A stretch of 64,000 nt of DNA from Richelia sinica FACHB-800 (lineage in GTDB: Bacteria > Cyanobacteriota > Cyanobacteriia > Cyanobacteriales > Nostocaceae), in contig NZ_JACJTT010000021.1 in the NCBI RefSeq assembly GCF_014698825.1, positions 1 through 64,000 of the forward strand. The letters run 5' to 3'. Positions 19,871 through 32,455 of this stretch are shown piece after piece. The notes beneath the pieces are model-generated. The model had not been told where the DNA came from and searched no databases. It saw only the letters and a list, made by a program, of their open reading frames with translations. Position 1 is the first letter of the stretch. Each line of letters opens with the position of its first letter. The position numbers and the translations under genes were made by a program.

Positions 19871-20899
19871 ATGAAAACACTTCCTATTAGTAGATACAGG
19901 TTTTTTCAAAAATTACAACCTCTATCGCTGTTGCAAAAAATTACCAGTCCTGCCTTTACTGGTTGTTTGCAAGTATTTAGTGCCAATGGCGCTTGGTCAA
20001 TTTATATGGAGGAAGGAAAGTTAACTTATGCGTGTTACTCAGAGCAAATGTTTGAGCCTTTGTACAGAAATTTGCAAACTTTAAGCCAGCAAATTTCTAC
20101 TTTACCCAGAGGCATTAATGAGCAATTAAAGGTCATTTTTGAAAAGGAAATTGAAAATCAAGCTATTCCCAATCCTGACTATCTGGCTATTTGTTGGTTA
20201 GTCAATCAGAAGTACATTAGCAAAATTCAAGCAGCAGTATTAATTGAAAGATTGGCTGTAGAGGTGCTTGAATCATTTTTAGAGTTAGAAGTAGGTAGTT
20301 ATGAATTTATCCCTGAAACATTTTTAGATGATTTACCTAAGTTTTGTCATTTAAATTTGCGCTTATTAGTGGAACAATATCAAGCCGCAGCTAAAGTCGT
20401 TCCCAATCAAGCTAATCATACTGTCAGAGAAAATCATCCACAACCTACCAATAATTATCAAGCTACTAAGCTCTCTGACTATAAAATCAAGCATCAGACT
20501 AAGCCTTTAGTATGTCCACCATCAACTACAAAAAAAGTTTACAATATCTTTTGTATTGATGATAATGCCACAGTTTTAGAGACGATTAAAGGTTTTTTGG
20601 ACGAAGAAATTTTTTCTGTCATTGCTTTAACTGATTCATCTCAAGCATTAATGGAAATTTTGCGGGTTAAACCAGCACTCATTTTGCTTGATGTTGTGAT
20701 GCCACATTTAGATGGCTATGAAGTATGTTCTCTATTGCGAAAACATACTTATTTTAAGAATACACCAGTAATTTTGATGACAGAAACCAGCAGTCTACGA
20801 GATAAAGCCAAAGCCAAAATGGTGAAAGCTACAGGTTATTTGCAAAAGCCATTTACGCAAGGAGATTTGTTGAAGATTCTATTCCATCATATGGTATAA
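19871..20899 (+). CDS. PatA-like response regulator (PATAN domain plus receiver)
   Basis: 342 residues. The N-terminal ~180 residues look like the PATAN region of the heterocyst-pattern protein PatA and its paralogues: SLLQKITSPAFTGCLQVFS and WSIYMEEGKLTYACYSE, then a helical section. A Gln/Asn/Pro-rich linker (~185-215) leads to a CheY-like receiver (~222-342) with acidic pair IDD, phospho-Asp in ILLDVVMPHLDGY, Thr in LMTET and Lys in YLQKPF. No DNA-binding output domain is present. Paralogues regulate phototaxis, pili or cell patterning; this one cannot be placed further. No kinase is adjacent. Whether it is the true patA is doubtful, since cyanobacteria carry many similar proteins. Confidence 0.88.
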   Translation: MKTLPISRYRFFQKLQPLSLLQKITSPAFTGCLQVFSANGAWSIYMEEGKLTYACYSEQMFEPLYRNLQTLSQQISTLPRGINEQLKVIFEKEIENQAIPNPDYLAICWLVNQKYISKIQAAVLIERLAVEVLESFLELEVGSYEFIPETFLDDLPKFCHLNLRLLVEQYQAAAKVVPNQANHTVRENHPQPTNNYQATKLSDYKIKHQTKPLVCPPSTTKKVYNIFCIDDNATVLETIKGFLDEEIFSVIALTDSSQALMEILRVKPALILLDVVMPHLDGYEVCSLLRKHTYFKNTPVILMTETSSLRDKAKAKMVKATGYLQKPFTQGDLLKILFHHMV

Positions 20900-21366
20900 A
20901 ATCAGGGATGACTGTATATTTTTATCAGTCATCTTATTTAACTATTTTTTAGATTGGGACTCAATTAATAATAAGCTATATATTGAACGCAGATACCCAC
21001 AGCTAAATATGGGTCAATTACGTGGTGCATGATTGTGTTTTTATATAAAAAATATATTTCCTCACAATTATCTAGTAATTTACGATAAATATTTTGCTCA
21101 TAGTTATGGAAAAAGCCTATTTAATCTCTAGCAATAATTTTATATAGAGACAATTAGAAAATTTCTGGTTATTCCTATGTCAAGATTTACTCATGTAAAG
21201 AATAATTATATTTAGTTATTTGGTTACAAATTAGTCAGTATTAAATCTATAGTTTATAGTGTGTTTACAAGGTATTGATCATTACTGTAGAATAAAAACA
21301 GCATGATTGGGATGTTCTCTTCGTTAAATTCCTACGCTGGCAACAATAACATTAATCTTAATTAAC
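20900..21366. other. Intergenic stretch, 467 bp, very AT-rich
   Basis: Starts with the terminator at 20907-20933. The rest is AT-rich and is presumably the upstream region of the secreted His-rich protein. No further gene or repeat was recognised. Confidence 0.55.
20907..20933 (+). terminator. Terminator of the PatA-like regulator
   Basis: Hairpin GATGACTG/CAGTCATC with an 11-base loop, 8 bp past the stop codon and followed by the T-rich TTATTTAACTATTTTTT. Confidence 0.7.
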
Positions 21367-21678
21367 ATGATGAATCGCTTCATGTCTTTTGTGCTTGCGG
21401 GTCTAGTAGCATCCATGTCAGCTTTTTCTAATATTGAGAGTGCTGATGCTGCACCGCGCAGATATTATCGCCACTGTCATCGTCATGGCTATGTTCACCA
21501 CCGCAGACATTATCGCCGTCATTACTATCGTCCTGTAAGTCGCCATCACCGACATAGAAGATATCGCCTGCGTCGTTCTCATCATCATTATTATCGCCCA
21601 GTTCATTACCATCGTTCCTATTATTATCGTGGACATGGACATCGTTATCGTAGATATAACCGCTACTACGGTTACTAA
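21367..21678 (+). CDS. Secreted His/Arg/Tyr-rich small protein
   Basis: 103 residues. An N-terminal signal peptide (MNRFMSFVLAGLVASMSAF...) ends in an ADAA|P cleavage site near residue 29. The mature ~75 residues consist almost only of His (about 17), Arg (over 20) and Tyr (about 19), with repeated YR, HR and HH pairs and a single Cys. It would be strongly basic and able to bind metals, polyanions or polysaccharide, or be crosslinked through Tyr; these are inferences. No known domain. The tandem composition means that length may vary between strains. It is transcribed alone and followed by a GTAGGGG/CCCCTAC hairpin. Confidence 0.8.
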   Translation: MMNRFMSFVLAGLVASMSAFSNIESADAAPRRYYRHCHRHGYVHHRRHYRRHYYRPVSRHHRHRRYRLRRSHHHYYRPVHYHRSYYYRGHGHRYRRYNRYYGY

Positions 21679-21694
21679 TAGTTAATCTGATTTT

Positions 21695-21729
21695 TTGTAG
21701 GGGGGAAATATGATTATCAACCCCTACAA
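21695..21729 (+). terminator. Hairpin past the His-rich gene, probable terminator
   Basis: Arms TTGTAGGGG (21695-21703) and CCCCTACAA (21721-21729), 17 bp past the stop codon. The following T-rich run is short and displaced (CACAGGTTTTTGA), so this could be a weak terminator or a transcript-stabilising stem. Confidence 0.5.
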
Positions 21730-21833
21730 CACAGGTTTTTGATTCAGCTTGAAAGGTTATGAGTTATATTCTTTTTAAAATCAAAAATTGGTAAGGCTAT
21801 CATGTCATTAGTGTTTTCAAATTAAACATATAC

Positions 21834-21954
21834 AGGACTTACGCAAAATATCTGTGAAACTGTCTTTCCTATCCCTTCGGGACGCTGCGCGTTAGCGGAG
21901 CTTTCGCTTTAGCGATACGTGGTTCGATTCTTCCCTAGTTTGTGCGTAAGTCCT
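21834..21954. mobile_element. MITE-like element with AGGACTTACGCA terminal inverted repeats
   Basis: 121 bp bounded by perfect 12-bp inverted ends AGGACTTACGCA (21834-21845) and TGCGTAAGTCCT (21943-21954), with no coding capacity. The interior contains a GC-rich stretch, CCTTCGGGACGCTGCGCG followed by TTAGCGGAGC, typical of cyanobacterial dispersed repeats. The same AGGACTTAC ends bound a 52-bp element at 54842-54893. The size and structure fit a non-autonomous derivative of an insertion sequence; the parent element is not in the window. Confidence 0.75.
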
Positions 21955-22051
21955 AATAGATTGAAAAGAGTTAATTTTGACTCGGTATAATAAGTAGGTT
22001 AGTTGAACAAATAGGAATTAATTTAATTCTCTATACTAATCTACAGGTTTT

Positions 22052-23311
22052 ATGAATGTTGATATTCCTGTCACTGCACTCTCAGTAGCTGGGTTAACCG
22101 ACTATCTGCGGTTGTTATTAGAACAAGATGAGATACTCAGACAAGTTTGGGTGACTGGTGAAGTTTCTAGTGCAAATCATCATCGGAGTGGTTTATTTTT
22201 CACTCTTCAAGACCCCGATGGCACAGCTGCGATTAAATGTGTAGCCTGGAATAATCAATTGGCAAAGTTAGCACAGATGCCTGTTCCCGGTGAGCAGTTA
22301 ATTATTTTAGGCAGTATTCGACTGTATCCACAACGAGGAGAATATCAGTTAACAGTCTGGCAAGCTTTACCTGGGGGTGTTGGTTTACAAGCATTACGCT
22401 ATCAACAACTGAAAAACCGCTTGCAAGCTGAAGGATTATTTGATATTGATAGAAAGCGATCGCTCCCTCTGCATCCCCATACTATCGCTGTCGTCACCTC
22501 TCCCACCGCAGCAGCTTGGGGCGATATTCAAAAAACCCTCAAACATCGATATCCTGGCTTACATGTCCTCTTTTCACCCGCTACAGTGCAAGGAGAACTA
22601 GCACCACCATCCATAGTCAAAGCCATTCAACGAGTAGAAAGGGATGGACGCGCACAAGTATTAATTTTATCTCGTGGTGGTGGTGCAGTGGAGGAATTAG
22701 CCTGTTTTAATGATGAAAGAGTGGTTATGGCTGTTGCTAATTGCCAAATTCCCGTCATTACTGGCATAGGACATCACCGAGATGAATCTTTAACAGATTT
22801 AGTGGCTGATATGTGTTTACACACACCCACAGCCGCAGCAGAAAAGGTCGTGCCTTCACTCTCTGATTTATATTTTCAACATCAACAACGAATTACAACT
22901 TTGTCTCAAGCCGTAAATTCATCCTTAGCAGAACAAGCAGACCAACTGCAAGGATTAAAAAATCGGTTGCGGAGGTTGCGGTTAGATAGACAAGTGGAAC
23001 AGGAAACCAACAAACTATCTTGGAAGCGTCAACAACTGATACAGATAACCACAGGGAAAGTGCAACAAGCCACCCAGCATTTAGAAATGCTACGCCAAAA
23101 ATTGGCCAGTATCGACCCCCAAGCGGTGTTACAGCGGGGATATGCTGTGGTGAGGCAAGAACAGGGTGACATAGTTCGCGCTGCCTCAGAATTGACCATA
23201 GGACAAGATTTACTGATTCAATTGGCCCAAGGTGAGGTAAAAGTTAAAGTGGTGGAAGTGAAGAAACCACCAAAACCCAGAGGACGCAGAGGAAGTAATG
23301 GTCAAGCGTAA
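22052..23311 (+). CDS. xseA: Exodeoxyribonuclease VII large subunit
   Basis: 419 residues. The N-terminal OB-fold (1-105) opens with [20 protein letters not shown] and [15 protein letters not shown] and binds single-stranded DNA. The central catalytic region includes [37 protein letters not shown] and [20 protein letters not shown], the last being the diagnostic GHxxD motif. A coiled C-terminal part (~275-370) binds the small subunits, and the tail is basic ([17 protein letters not shown]). The enzyme degrades single-stranded DNA from both ends. xseB overlaps the last 14 bp, indicating coupling. Confidence 0.96.
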   Translation: MNVDIPVTALSVAGLTDYLRLLLEQDEILRQVWVTGEVSSANHHRSGLFFTLQDPDGTAAIKCVAWNNQLAKLAQMPVPGEQLIILGSIRLYPQRGEYQLTVWQALPGGVGLQALRYQQLKNRLQAEGLFDIDRKRSLPLHPHTIAVVTSPTAAAWGDIQKTLKHRYPGLHVLFSPATVQGELAPPSIVKAIQRVERDGRAQVLILSRGGGAVEELACFNDERVVMAVANCQIPVITGIGHHRDESLTDLVADMCLHTPTAAAEKVVPSLSDLYFQHQQRITTLSQAVNSSLAEQADQLQGLKNRLRRLRLDRQVEQETNKLSWKRQQLIQITTGKVQQATQHLEMLRQKLASIDPQAVLQRGYAVVRQEQGDIVRAASELTIGQDLLIQLAQGEVKVKVVEVKKPPKPRGRRGSNGQA

Positions 23312-23534
23312 TAATGCTGCTAATTCTGATTTCCTAGCAAGTGGCAGTTATGAAGAAAAGGTAGCAGAAATAGAGCAAATTATCACCCGCATTGAAAAAG
23401 GTGAATTGCAATTAGCAGATGTATTTGCACAATTTGCTACTGCGGTGGAATATTTACGTCAATGTGAAAACTTTTTACAACAGCGTCAGCAACAGGTAGA
23501 TTTGTTGATTGAAACTTTGCAGGATGAAAGTTAG
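23298..23534 (+). CDS. xseB: Exodeoxyribonuclease VII small subunit
   Basis: 78 residues, normal for XseB. After a short polar leader, the segment [20 protein letters not shown] (20-39) and the helix [18 protein letters not shown] match the two-helix small subunit that coats the XseA coiled coil. The ATG overlaps the xseA stop region by 14 bp with no independent promoter space, so it is translated from the same mRNA. Confidence 0.95.
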   Translation: MVKRNNAANSDFLASGSYEEKVAEIEQIITRIEKGELQLADVFAQFATAVEYLRQCENFLQQRQQQVDLLIETLQDES

Positions 23535-23560
23535 AACAATAATATAGTGTTGATCACAAT

Positions 23561-23622
23561 AGACCTCTGGTGAAAATGAATGTAGAGACGTTCCGGCGGA
23601 ACTTCTCTACAAGGGTTTCAAA
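23561..23622. repeat. Foldback repeat, copy B
   Basis: Second copy of the repeat at 13134-13196. The flanks TCTGGTGAAAATGAAT and AAGGGTTTCAAA are identical; the palindrome (23582-23610) differs by a central G for A and one arm mismatch (ACTTCTC for ACGTCTC). It lies 27 bp past xseB. Confidence 0.85.
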
Positions 23623-23794
23623 CCACGCACATTTAATTACCACCAGATATCTAATAGGCAGACAATTTCAACATCCACAGCTAGTAACCAATAAAGTACG
23701 GAATTATCTACATTTATCTGCGTTCATCCGCGTTTAATTATTACCAAAAACAGCATAAACTTTTTGTTGATTAACCCGACAAAAGGAGATAGCT

Positions 23795-24541
23795 GTGACT
23801 AAATTCTTATTTGTAACTGATTTAGACCATACCCTAGTTGGCGATGATGATGCGCTGCAAGAGTTAAACCATCGTCTACAAACACACCGAGAGGAACATG
23901 GTACAAAAATAGTTTACGCTACAGGGCGATCGCCCATGTTGTACCGCGAACTCCAAGCCGAAAAAAATCTCCTGCATCCAGATGCGCTGGTTTCATCTGT
24001 AGGTACAGAAATTTATTTGCATAATAGCGATGTACCAGATCCTAGCTGGTCACAAGTCCTCTCTCCCGGATGGCAACGGGAAACAATTGTATCTGTTACT
24101 AAGCAGTTCCCTGAATTGATTCCCCAACCCGATTCAGAACAACGGCCTTTCAAGGTCAGCTTTTTCCTTAAGGAGGAATTGGCAGGAATTATACCACAGC
24201 TTGAGTCAGAGTTGCAAAAAATTAAATTAAATATAAAGTTAATCTATAGCAGTGGTATTGACCTTGACATTGTTCCCCGAACCAGCGATAAAGGTCAGGC
24301 AATGCAGTTTCTACGTCAAAAGTGGGATTTTGCAGCGGAACAGACTGTCGTTTGCGGTGATTCAGGCAATGATATTGCATTATTCACCGTGGGGGAAGAA
24401 CGGGGAATCATTGTCGGAAATGCTCGTCCAGAGCTAATCCAATGGTACAAGCAGTATGCTGCTCACCATCACTACCTAGCACAAAAATTTTGTGCTGGTG
24501 GAATTATGGAAGGACTAAAACACTTCGGTTTCTTAACATGA
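23795..24541 (+). CDS. spp: Sucrose-phosphate phosphatase (HAD family)
   Basis: 248 residues from a GTG start with AAAGGAGA 5 bases upstream. It removes phosphate from sucrose-6F-phosphate, the last step of sucrose synthesis. Seen: HAD motif [11 protein letters not shown] (Asp9 nucleophile, Asp11 acid/base), ATGRSP as motif II, the substrate-cap section [10 protein letters not shown] and a late Lys, and motif [13 protein letters not shown]. The length matches the short single-domain enzymes of filamentous cyanobacteria. Sucrose is the fixed-carbon carrier towards heterocysts in such organisms, so the gene fits the inferred life style. The stop TGA overlaps the ruvA ATG (ATGA). Confidence 0.92.
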   Translation: MTKFLFVTDLDHTLVGDDDALQELNHRLQTHREEHGTKIVYATGRSPMLYRELQAEKNLLHPDALVSSVGTEIYLHNSDVPDPSWSQVLSPGWQRETIVSVTKQFPELIPQPDSEQRPFKVSFFLKEELAGIIPQLESELQKIKLNIKLIYSSGIDLDIVPRTSDKGQAMQFLRQKWDFAAEQTVVCGDSGNDIALFTVGEERGIIVGNARPELIQWYKQYAAHHHYLAQKFCAGGIMEGLKHFGFLT

Positions 24542-25185
24542 TTAGTTATTTAAAAGGAATTGTTGCAGGAGTTCAAGCAATTAGTCCTAATCGGACAAAT
24601 TTGACTCTAGAAGTGAATGGAATGGGGTATGATTTACAAATTCCCCAACGCCTCGCCCAGCAATTAACCAATACTGGGGAAGAGGTACAAATTTTTACCC
24701 ATTACCAGATTCGGGAAGAAATACCTTTACTGTATGGGTTTTCTTCCCCGGCTGAACGGGATTTATTCCGGCATTTGCTGTCTGTCACTGGCATAGGTGC
24801 TGCTTTAGCGATCGCTCTTTTGGATACTTTAGAATTACCTGAGTTAGTCCAAGCGATTATTGCTGCTAATGTGCAAATGCTCATTCAAGCTCCTGGTGTG
24901 GGCAAGAAAACCGCCGAACGCATTTGTTTAGAATTGAAGAGCAAATTGATTGAATGGCGGAAATCAGCCGGATTTTTCGTGGCTACAGGTGGCCCTGCAC
25001 CAGGCATTTTAGAAGAAGTGCAAATGACCCTATTTGCCTTGGGATATACTGCCCATGAAGTTAGTCACGCCTTGCATGTAGTCAGCGAAGACATTGGTTT
25101 ACCCAAGGATGCCTATGTGGAAGACTGGATTAAACAAGCTATCGCCCATCTAAGTAGCAGCGAAATTGAGGTGAGAAATTCCTAA
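24538..25185 (+). CDS. ruvA: Holliday junction DNA helicase subunit RuvA
   Basis: 215 residues from the ATG at 24538, which starts [11 protein letters not shown], the family N-terminus; a longer upstream frame is not used. Domain I (1-65) is an OB fold; domain II has the helix-hairpin-helix motifs [17 protein letters not shown] and [20 protein letters not shown]; domain III (about 155-205) binds RuvB ([17 protein letters not shown]). RuvA tetramers hold Holliday junctions for branch migration. The ATGA overlap with spp implies translational coupling, although the functions are unrelated; bioF follows after 10 bp on the same strand. Confidence 0.96.
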   Translation: MISYLKGIVAGVQAISPNRTNLTLEVNGMGYDLQIPQRLAQQLTNTGEEVQIFTHYQIREEIPLLYGFSSPAERDLFRHLLSVTGIGAALAIALLDTLELPELVQAIIAANVQMLIQAPGVGKKTAERICLELKSKLIEWRKSAGFFVATGGPAPGILEEVQMTLFALGYTAHEVSHALHVVSEDIGLPKDAYVEDWIKQAIAHLSSSEIEVRNS

Positions 25186-25195
25186 TTTGTGACGA

Positions 25196-26365
25196 ATGAA
25201 TACTAACCCTTATGCTTGGATAGAACAATCTCTAGCCACAATTCATCGGGCTGACTGGTATCGTTCAGTACAAACTATACAGAGTCGTCCTGGTGCAAAA
25301 GTTATCCTCGAAGGAAAAGAAGTCATTAACTTTGCCAGTAATGACTACTTAGGTTTAGCTGGAGATGAGCGATTACAGAACGATGCAATTGCTGCTATCC
25401 AAGAATTTGGTACAGGTAGCACAGGTTCTAGATTACTCAGTGGACACAGGGAATTACACAGAGAATTAGAAAGAGCGATCGCATCTACCAAACAAACAGA
25501 AGATGCGGTAGTATTTAGCTCAGGCTATTTAGCGAATCTAGGTACAATTACTTCCCTAGTTGGCAAAAAAGATTTAATTTTATCAGATATATATAATCAT
25601 TCCAGCCTAAAAAACGGGGCAATTCTCAGTGGTGCAACAATCATTGAATATCCCCATTGTGACATTGCCACATTAACGGCAAAACTCCATCAAAATCGTC
25701 ACAATTACCGCCGTTGTCTAATTATTACTGATAGTGTCTTCAGTATGGATGGAGATTTATGTCCCCTACCAGAACTGTTAGATATAGCTGAAGAATTTAG
25801 CTGTATGTTACTCATCGATGAAGCCCATGCTACCGGAGTCATAGGTAAAACTGGGGCTGGATGTGTAGAGTATTTCGGATGTACAGGTAGAGAAATCATT
25901 CAAATTGGTACATTAAGTAAAGCCTTAGGTAGTTTAGGCGGATATGTCGCAGGAAACAGTAACCTCATTGACTTTGTACGTAACCGCGCCCCTAGTTGGA
26001 TTTACACAACTGCCCTTTCACCCGCAGACACAGCAGCAGCCTTAGCCGCATTTCAGATAGTACAACAGGAACCCCAACGTCGCCAGCAACTTTGGGCCAA
26101 TGTTGATTATTTAAAACAATTAATTACCAATAATTTACCTAAATTAAAAATATTACCTTCCCAATCACCAATATTATGCTTTCAATTATCTGACGCAGCC
26201 ACAGCAGTAATAGCAGGTAAATATTTAAAAGCAGCGGGCATTTTTGCTCCCGCAATTCGTCCCCCCACAGTCCCTACTAGTCGCATCAGAATTACCATGA
26301 TGGCTACCCATCAACTCGAAGAAATTGATCAATTAGTGCAAGCTTTGGAGCATTTTAATTTGTAA
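25196..26365 (+). CDS. bioF: 8-amino-7-oxononanoate synthase
   Basis: 389 residues, standard for the alpha-oxoamine synthase family. With PLP it condenses pimeloyl-ACP (or CoA) and alanine in biotin synthesis. Seen: [17 protein letters not shown] (46-63), [12 protein letters not shown] (82-93), [16 protein letters not shown], the [13 protein letters not shown] strand (~204-216) and the PLP lysine motif [11 protein letters not shown] with Lys242. Related enzymes (KBL, ALAS, serine palmitoyltransferase) share the fold, so BioF is the best but not the only reading; other bio genes are not nearby. It is the third gene of a tight spp-ruvA-bioF run. Confidence 0.88.
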   Translation: MNTNPYAWIEQSLATIHRADWYRSVQTIQSRPGAKVILEGKEVINFASNDYLGLAGDERLQNDAIAAIQEFGTGSTGSRLLSGHRELHRELERAIASTKQTEDAVVFSSGYLANLGTITSLVGKKDLILSDIYNHSSLKNGAILSGATIIEYPHCDIATLTAKLHQNRHNYRRCLIITDSVFSMDGDLCPLPELLDIAEEFSCMLLIDEAHATGVIGKTGAGCVEYFGCTGREIIQIGTLSKALGSLGGYVAGNSNLIDFVRNRAPSWIYTTALSPADTAAALAAFQIVQQEPQRRQQLWANVDYLKQLITNNLPKLKILPSQSPILCFQLSDAATAVIAGKYLKAAGIFAPAIRPPTVPTSRIRITMMATHQLEEIDQLVQALEHFNL

Positions 26366-26384
26366 CCCTAAAGTCCCCAAAAAA

Positions 26385-26404
26385 AAAGGTCTTTTTAGAC
26401 CTTT
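26385..26404 (-). terminator. Terminator of the apc operon
   Basis: Perfect 8-bp hairpin AAAGGTCT/AGACCTTT with a 4-base loop, 38 bp past the apcC stop. On the minus strand the stem is followed by a T9 run, so it is a strong intrinsic terminator for apcC. It also sits 20 bp past bioF, where the plus-strand T-tract is weak (CTTTCAATAATTT). Confidence 0.85.
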
Positions 26405-26441
26405 CAATAATTTACTATATATAATCTTTGGTTTATAGCAA

Positions 26442-26648
26442 TTACAGCAACCCAGTATTTGTACCTTGCTTACCAGTTGCCAATTCCACCTTAACAATTT
26501 TGCCACCCATTTTCATAATGCGTTGTTGCTCACGAAACCAGTTTTCAAAAGGAACTAGTTTGGTGAAGTAGGTGTTTTGTAATTCACGTTGGGTGCGAAT
26601 CCGGGTTTGGCTAGGAACGCAAGCAGTTACTTTAAATAAACGGGCCAT
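26442..26648 (-). CDS. apcC: Phycobilisome 7.8 kDa core linker
   Basis: 68 residues, exactly the length of cyanobacterial ApcC. Begins MARLFKVTACVPSQTRIRTQ and holds the CpcD-like fold with the NTYFTKLVPFENWF and GGKIVKVELATG strands. The linker fits inside the allophycocyanin trimer discs of the phycobilisome core and tunes their absorption. AGGAG lies at a good distance from the ATG. It is 210 bp downstream of apcB, separated by a large inverted repeat that may set its level relative to apcAB. Confidence 0.97.
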   Translation of the reverse strand: MARLFKVTACVPSQTRIRTQRELQNTYFTKLVPFENWFREQQRIMKMGGKIVKVELATGKQGTNTGLL

Positions 26649-26730
26649 GTTTGTGAAATCTCCTGTATCGTTTGCGGAAACTTTTTTATCTCAAAACCTG
26701 GAGAGTAAATCTTTAATTATTTTTCTCAAA

Positions 26731-26816
26731 GTCTGGAAATCAATCATCAATACTAGACCGCTAATACTCCAATTTCAGCAATATCACGTTCTAAAACTCA
26801 CGATAGATTTCCAGAC
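26731..26816 (-). promoter_or_regulatory. Long-loop inverted repeat in the apcB-apcC spacer
   Basis: Perfect 11-bp arms GTCTGGAAATC (26731-26741) and GATTTCCAGAC (26806-26816) with a ~64-base loop. It occupies most of the apcB-apcC spacer. As RNA it could form a stem limiting read-through or protecting the 3' end of apcAB transcripts; this is inference. There is no T-tract, so it is not a classical terminator. Confidence 0.5.
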
Positions 26817-26858
26817 CTGAATAAAGCCGCACCTAAATCATTAAGTGCAAAGCAAATT

Positions 26859-27347
26859 CTAGCTCAAGCCAGAGGAGATGTAGTCTAAGTAAACGCCCAT
26901 TTCCTTACCAGCGTCGGGACCTACCAAGCTAGCGGTTACTTCTTTGATAGCTTGGATAGCTTGAACGGTAGCACCAACGGGTACGCCCAAGGAGTTGTAG
27001 GTTTCTTTCAAACCATTGAGTACGCGCTCATCTAGGATGGAAGGATCGCCAGCGAGCATAGCGTAGGTAGCATAACGCAAGTAGTAGTCTAAGTCGCGAA
27101 TACAAGCAGCATAGCGACGGGTGGTGTACATGTTACCACCGGGACGGGTGATATCAGAGTACAACAAGGACTTAGCTACAGCTTCTTTAACAATCGCAGC
27201 AGCGTTAGCGCTGATGGTGGTAGCTGCACGAACGCGCAGTTCACCGGTGGAGAAGTAGCCTTTTAATTTTTCTAAAGCAGCGGTATCGAGGTACTTACCT
27301 TGAACGTCTGCGGAGTTAATGACAGCGGTAATTGCGTCTTGAGCCAT
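26859..27347 (-). CDS. apcB: Allophycocyanin beta subunit
   Basis: 162 residues, standard. A globin-like phycobiliprotein of the phycobilisome core; phycocyanobilin is attached at Cys82 in [16 protein letters not shown]. Asn72 in RPGGNMYTT is the residue that is gamma-N-methylated in this family. The N-terminus [20 protein letters not shown] is typical. AAGGA precedes the ATG. It lies 64 bp downstream of apcA, same strand, forming the apcAB transcript. Confidence 0.98.
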   Translation of the reverse strand: MAQDAITAVINSADVQGKYLDTAALEKLKGYFSTGELRVRAATTISANAAAIVKEAVAKSLLYSDITRPGGNMYTTRRYAACIRDLDYYLRYATYAMLAGDPSILDERVLNGLKETYNSLGVPVGATVQAIQAIKEVTASLVGPDAGKEMGVYLDYISSGLS

Positions 27348-27411
27348 GTTTTTAATTCCTTATTTCCAACCTTATTGCAATAGTTTCATTTCAGTAGGGA
27401 AGAAACTCAAC

Positions 27412-27897
27412 CTACGCTAATGCACCTACTACGTAGTCAAAGTAAGAGCCAGCTTCAGAAGCGTCTTCAGCAGACAATAGAGTAGAAGCAACGCTCTTCA
27501 TAGCAGCAACGCCACCAGCAACTGCATCGATGGGGGTGCCTAAAGACTTGTACATTTCGCGTACGCCAACGATACCGATTTCTTCGATGGGGGTAACATC
27601 GCCAGCAACGATACCGTAGGTAACTAAGCGGAGGTAGTAGTCGAGGTCACGCAAGCAGGTAGCTGTCATTTCTTGACCATAAGCGTTTCCACCAGGAGAA
27701 ACAACATCAGGGCGCTTTTGGAACAGTTGGTCGCCAGCTTGCTTAACGATACGCTCACGGTTGTCGGTCAATACTTGAGCGATGCGGAGGCGTTGTGCGC
27801 CACCAGCGGTGAAGCTCTTGATCCGATCTAATTCACCAGGGCTCAGATAGCGAGCTTCTGCATCAGCATTCACGATGGACTTCGTGACGATACTCAT
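27412..27897 (-). CDS. apcA: Allophycocyanin alpha subunit
   Basis: 161 residues, standard. Phycocyanobilin-binding Cys81 lies in [18 protein letters not shown]; the N-terminus [22 protein letters not shown] is typical of ApcA. It pairs with ApcB to form the alpha-beta monomer of core discs that pass light energy to ApcE. A strong GGAGG lies at proper spacing before the ATG. It is 335 bp downstream of apcE, so it probably has its own promoter in addition to read-through. Confidence 0.98.
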   Translation of the reverse strand: MSIVTKSIVNADAEARYLSPGELDRIKSFTAGGAQRLRIAQVLTDNRERIVKQAGDQLFQKRPDVVSPGGNAYGQEMTATCLRDLDYYLRLVTYGIVAGDVTPIEEIGIVGVREMYKSLGTPIDAVAGGVAAMKSVASTLLSAEDASEAGSYFDYVVGALA

Positions 27898-28232
27898 TAA
27901 TGGAATCCTCCAAAACTAATGAAACCAGAATAATGAACTGGTGTAATTTCAATTGGTTGATAGTAGCTCTGTACGCAAATACATTGTGAGTTTGCTTGAG
28001 TTATTACAGACGCAAGCTGGAAAACTCAGCTACCTTCCGCAAAATATTCTCCGGCATTATGTTGAGCATTTATGACTGCTCTTAATAGTTTGTAACATTG
28101 TCTTTCAGATTTACTCTCATTCTGAGAGTCCCAAAGCCGGATTTACAGGGAAATAACAGGAATATAGATAGGTAACAGGGAATAATTTACATTTCCTCTG
28201 TCACCTACCACCTGTGATTCGTCACCTAATGT
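27898..28232. other. apcE-apcA spacer
   Basis: 335 bp that should carry the apcA promoter and a long leader. A hairpin ACTCTCA-TTC-TGAGAGT lies at 28113-28129, about 100 bp past the apcE stop, without a T-tract. Short direct repeats (aataacagg, ggtaacaggg) occur at 28150-28180. No gene. Confidence 0.5.
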
Positions 28233-32056
<3,824 letters not shown>

Positions 32057-32398
32057 ATGGGCTTTTTGTTGAGAATTGTCGGCTTAGGTTTACTAATTAT
32101 GGGCATCTACTTGGTTGGGCAAAACATCATGTTTACAACCAATGTGAGTCCTTATTGGTGGCGGGGTATAGCGGCTGATACTTCCGTACTTACACTGACC
32201 ATAGGAGTAATGATCTTGATTTTTTTCCCTAGAGGTATGAAAAATCTCGGCTGGATATCTATCGGCATGGGGATGATTTTTGTGTTTATGAGTAGTCGCG
32301 CGATTCTTAATCCTATGAGTCTCTGGCAATTTTTATTATCATTAGTTTTAATGTCAGCAGGTTATAAGATGTTTGCTTCGGGACGATTACCTGTTTAA
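32057..32398 (+). CDS. Small four-helix membrane protein, unknown function
   Basis: 113 residues with about four hydrophobic helices (residues ~3-25, 35-55, 60-80, 88-107) and short loops. Starts MGFLLRIVGLGLLIMGIYLVG. No conserved motif is recognised; the composition fits an integral plasma or thylakoid membrane protein. It is divergent from apcE, and shared control is possible but unproven. Similar small proteins are widespread in cyanobacteria as hypotheticals. Confidence 0.7.
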   Translation: MGFLLRIVGLGLLIMGIYLVGQNIMFTTNVSPYWWRGIAADTSVLTLTIGVMILIFFPRGMKNLGWISIGMGMIFVFMSSRAILNPMSLWQFLLSLVLMSAGYKMFASGRLPV

Positions 32399-32455
32399 GA
32401 GAATTTTGAATACAAGCTCTCTCACAGCAACTCCTGAAGAAGGCAGTGATATTGA

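Larger units (their letters stand above)
21679..22051. other. Intergenic stretch with hairpin and MITE-like element
   Basis: Holds the hairpin at 21695-21729 and the 121-bp inverted-repeat element at 21834-21954; the remaining ~95 bp before xseA has no recognisable feature. Confidence 0.6.

Noticed and set aside
19871-20899. Calling the regulator patA
   Set aside because: The domain layout fits PatA, but many paralogues share it, and nothing here separates them.
21418-21642. Minus-strand ORF opposite the His/Arg/Tyr-rich gene
   Set aside because: It is the antisense of a biased repetitive sequence; composition (Met/Ile/Thr) follows from the other strand, and there is no RBS or family signal.
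24442-24537. N-terminal extension of ruvA overlapping spp
   Set aside because: RuvA begins [11 protein letters not shown] at 24538; the upstream frame is spp read out of frame.
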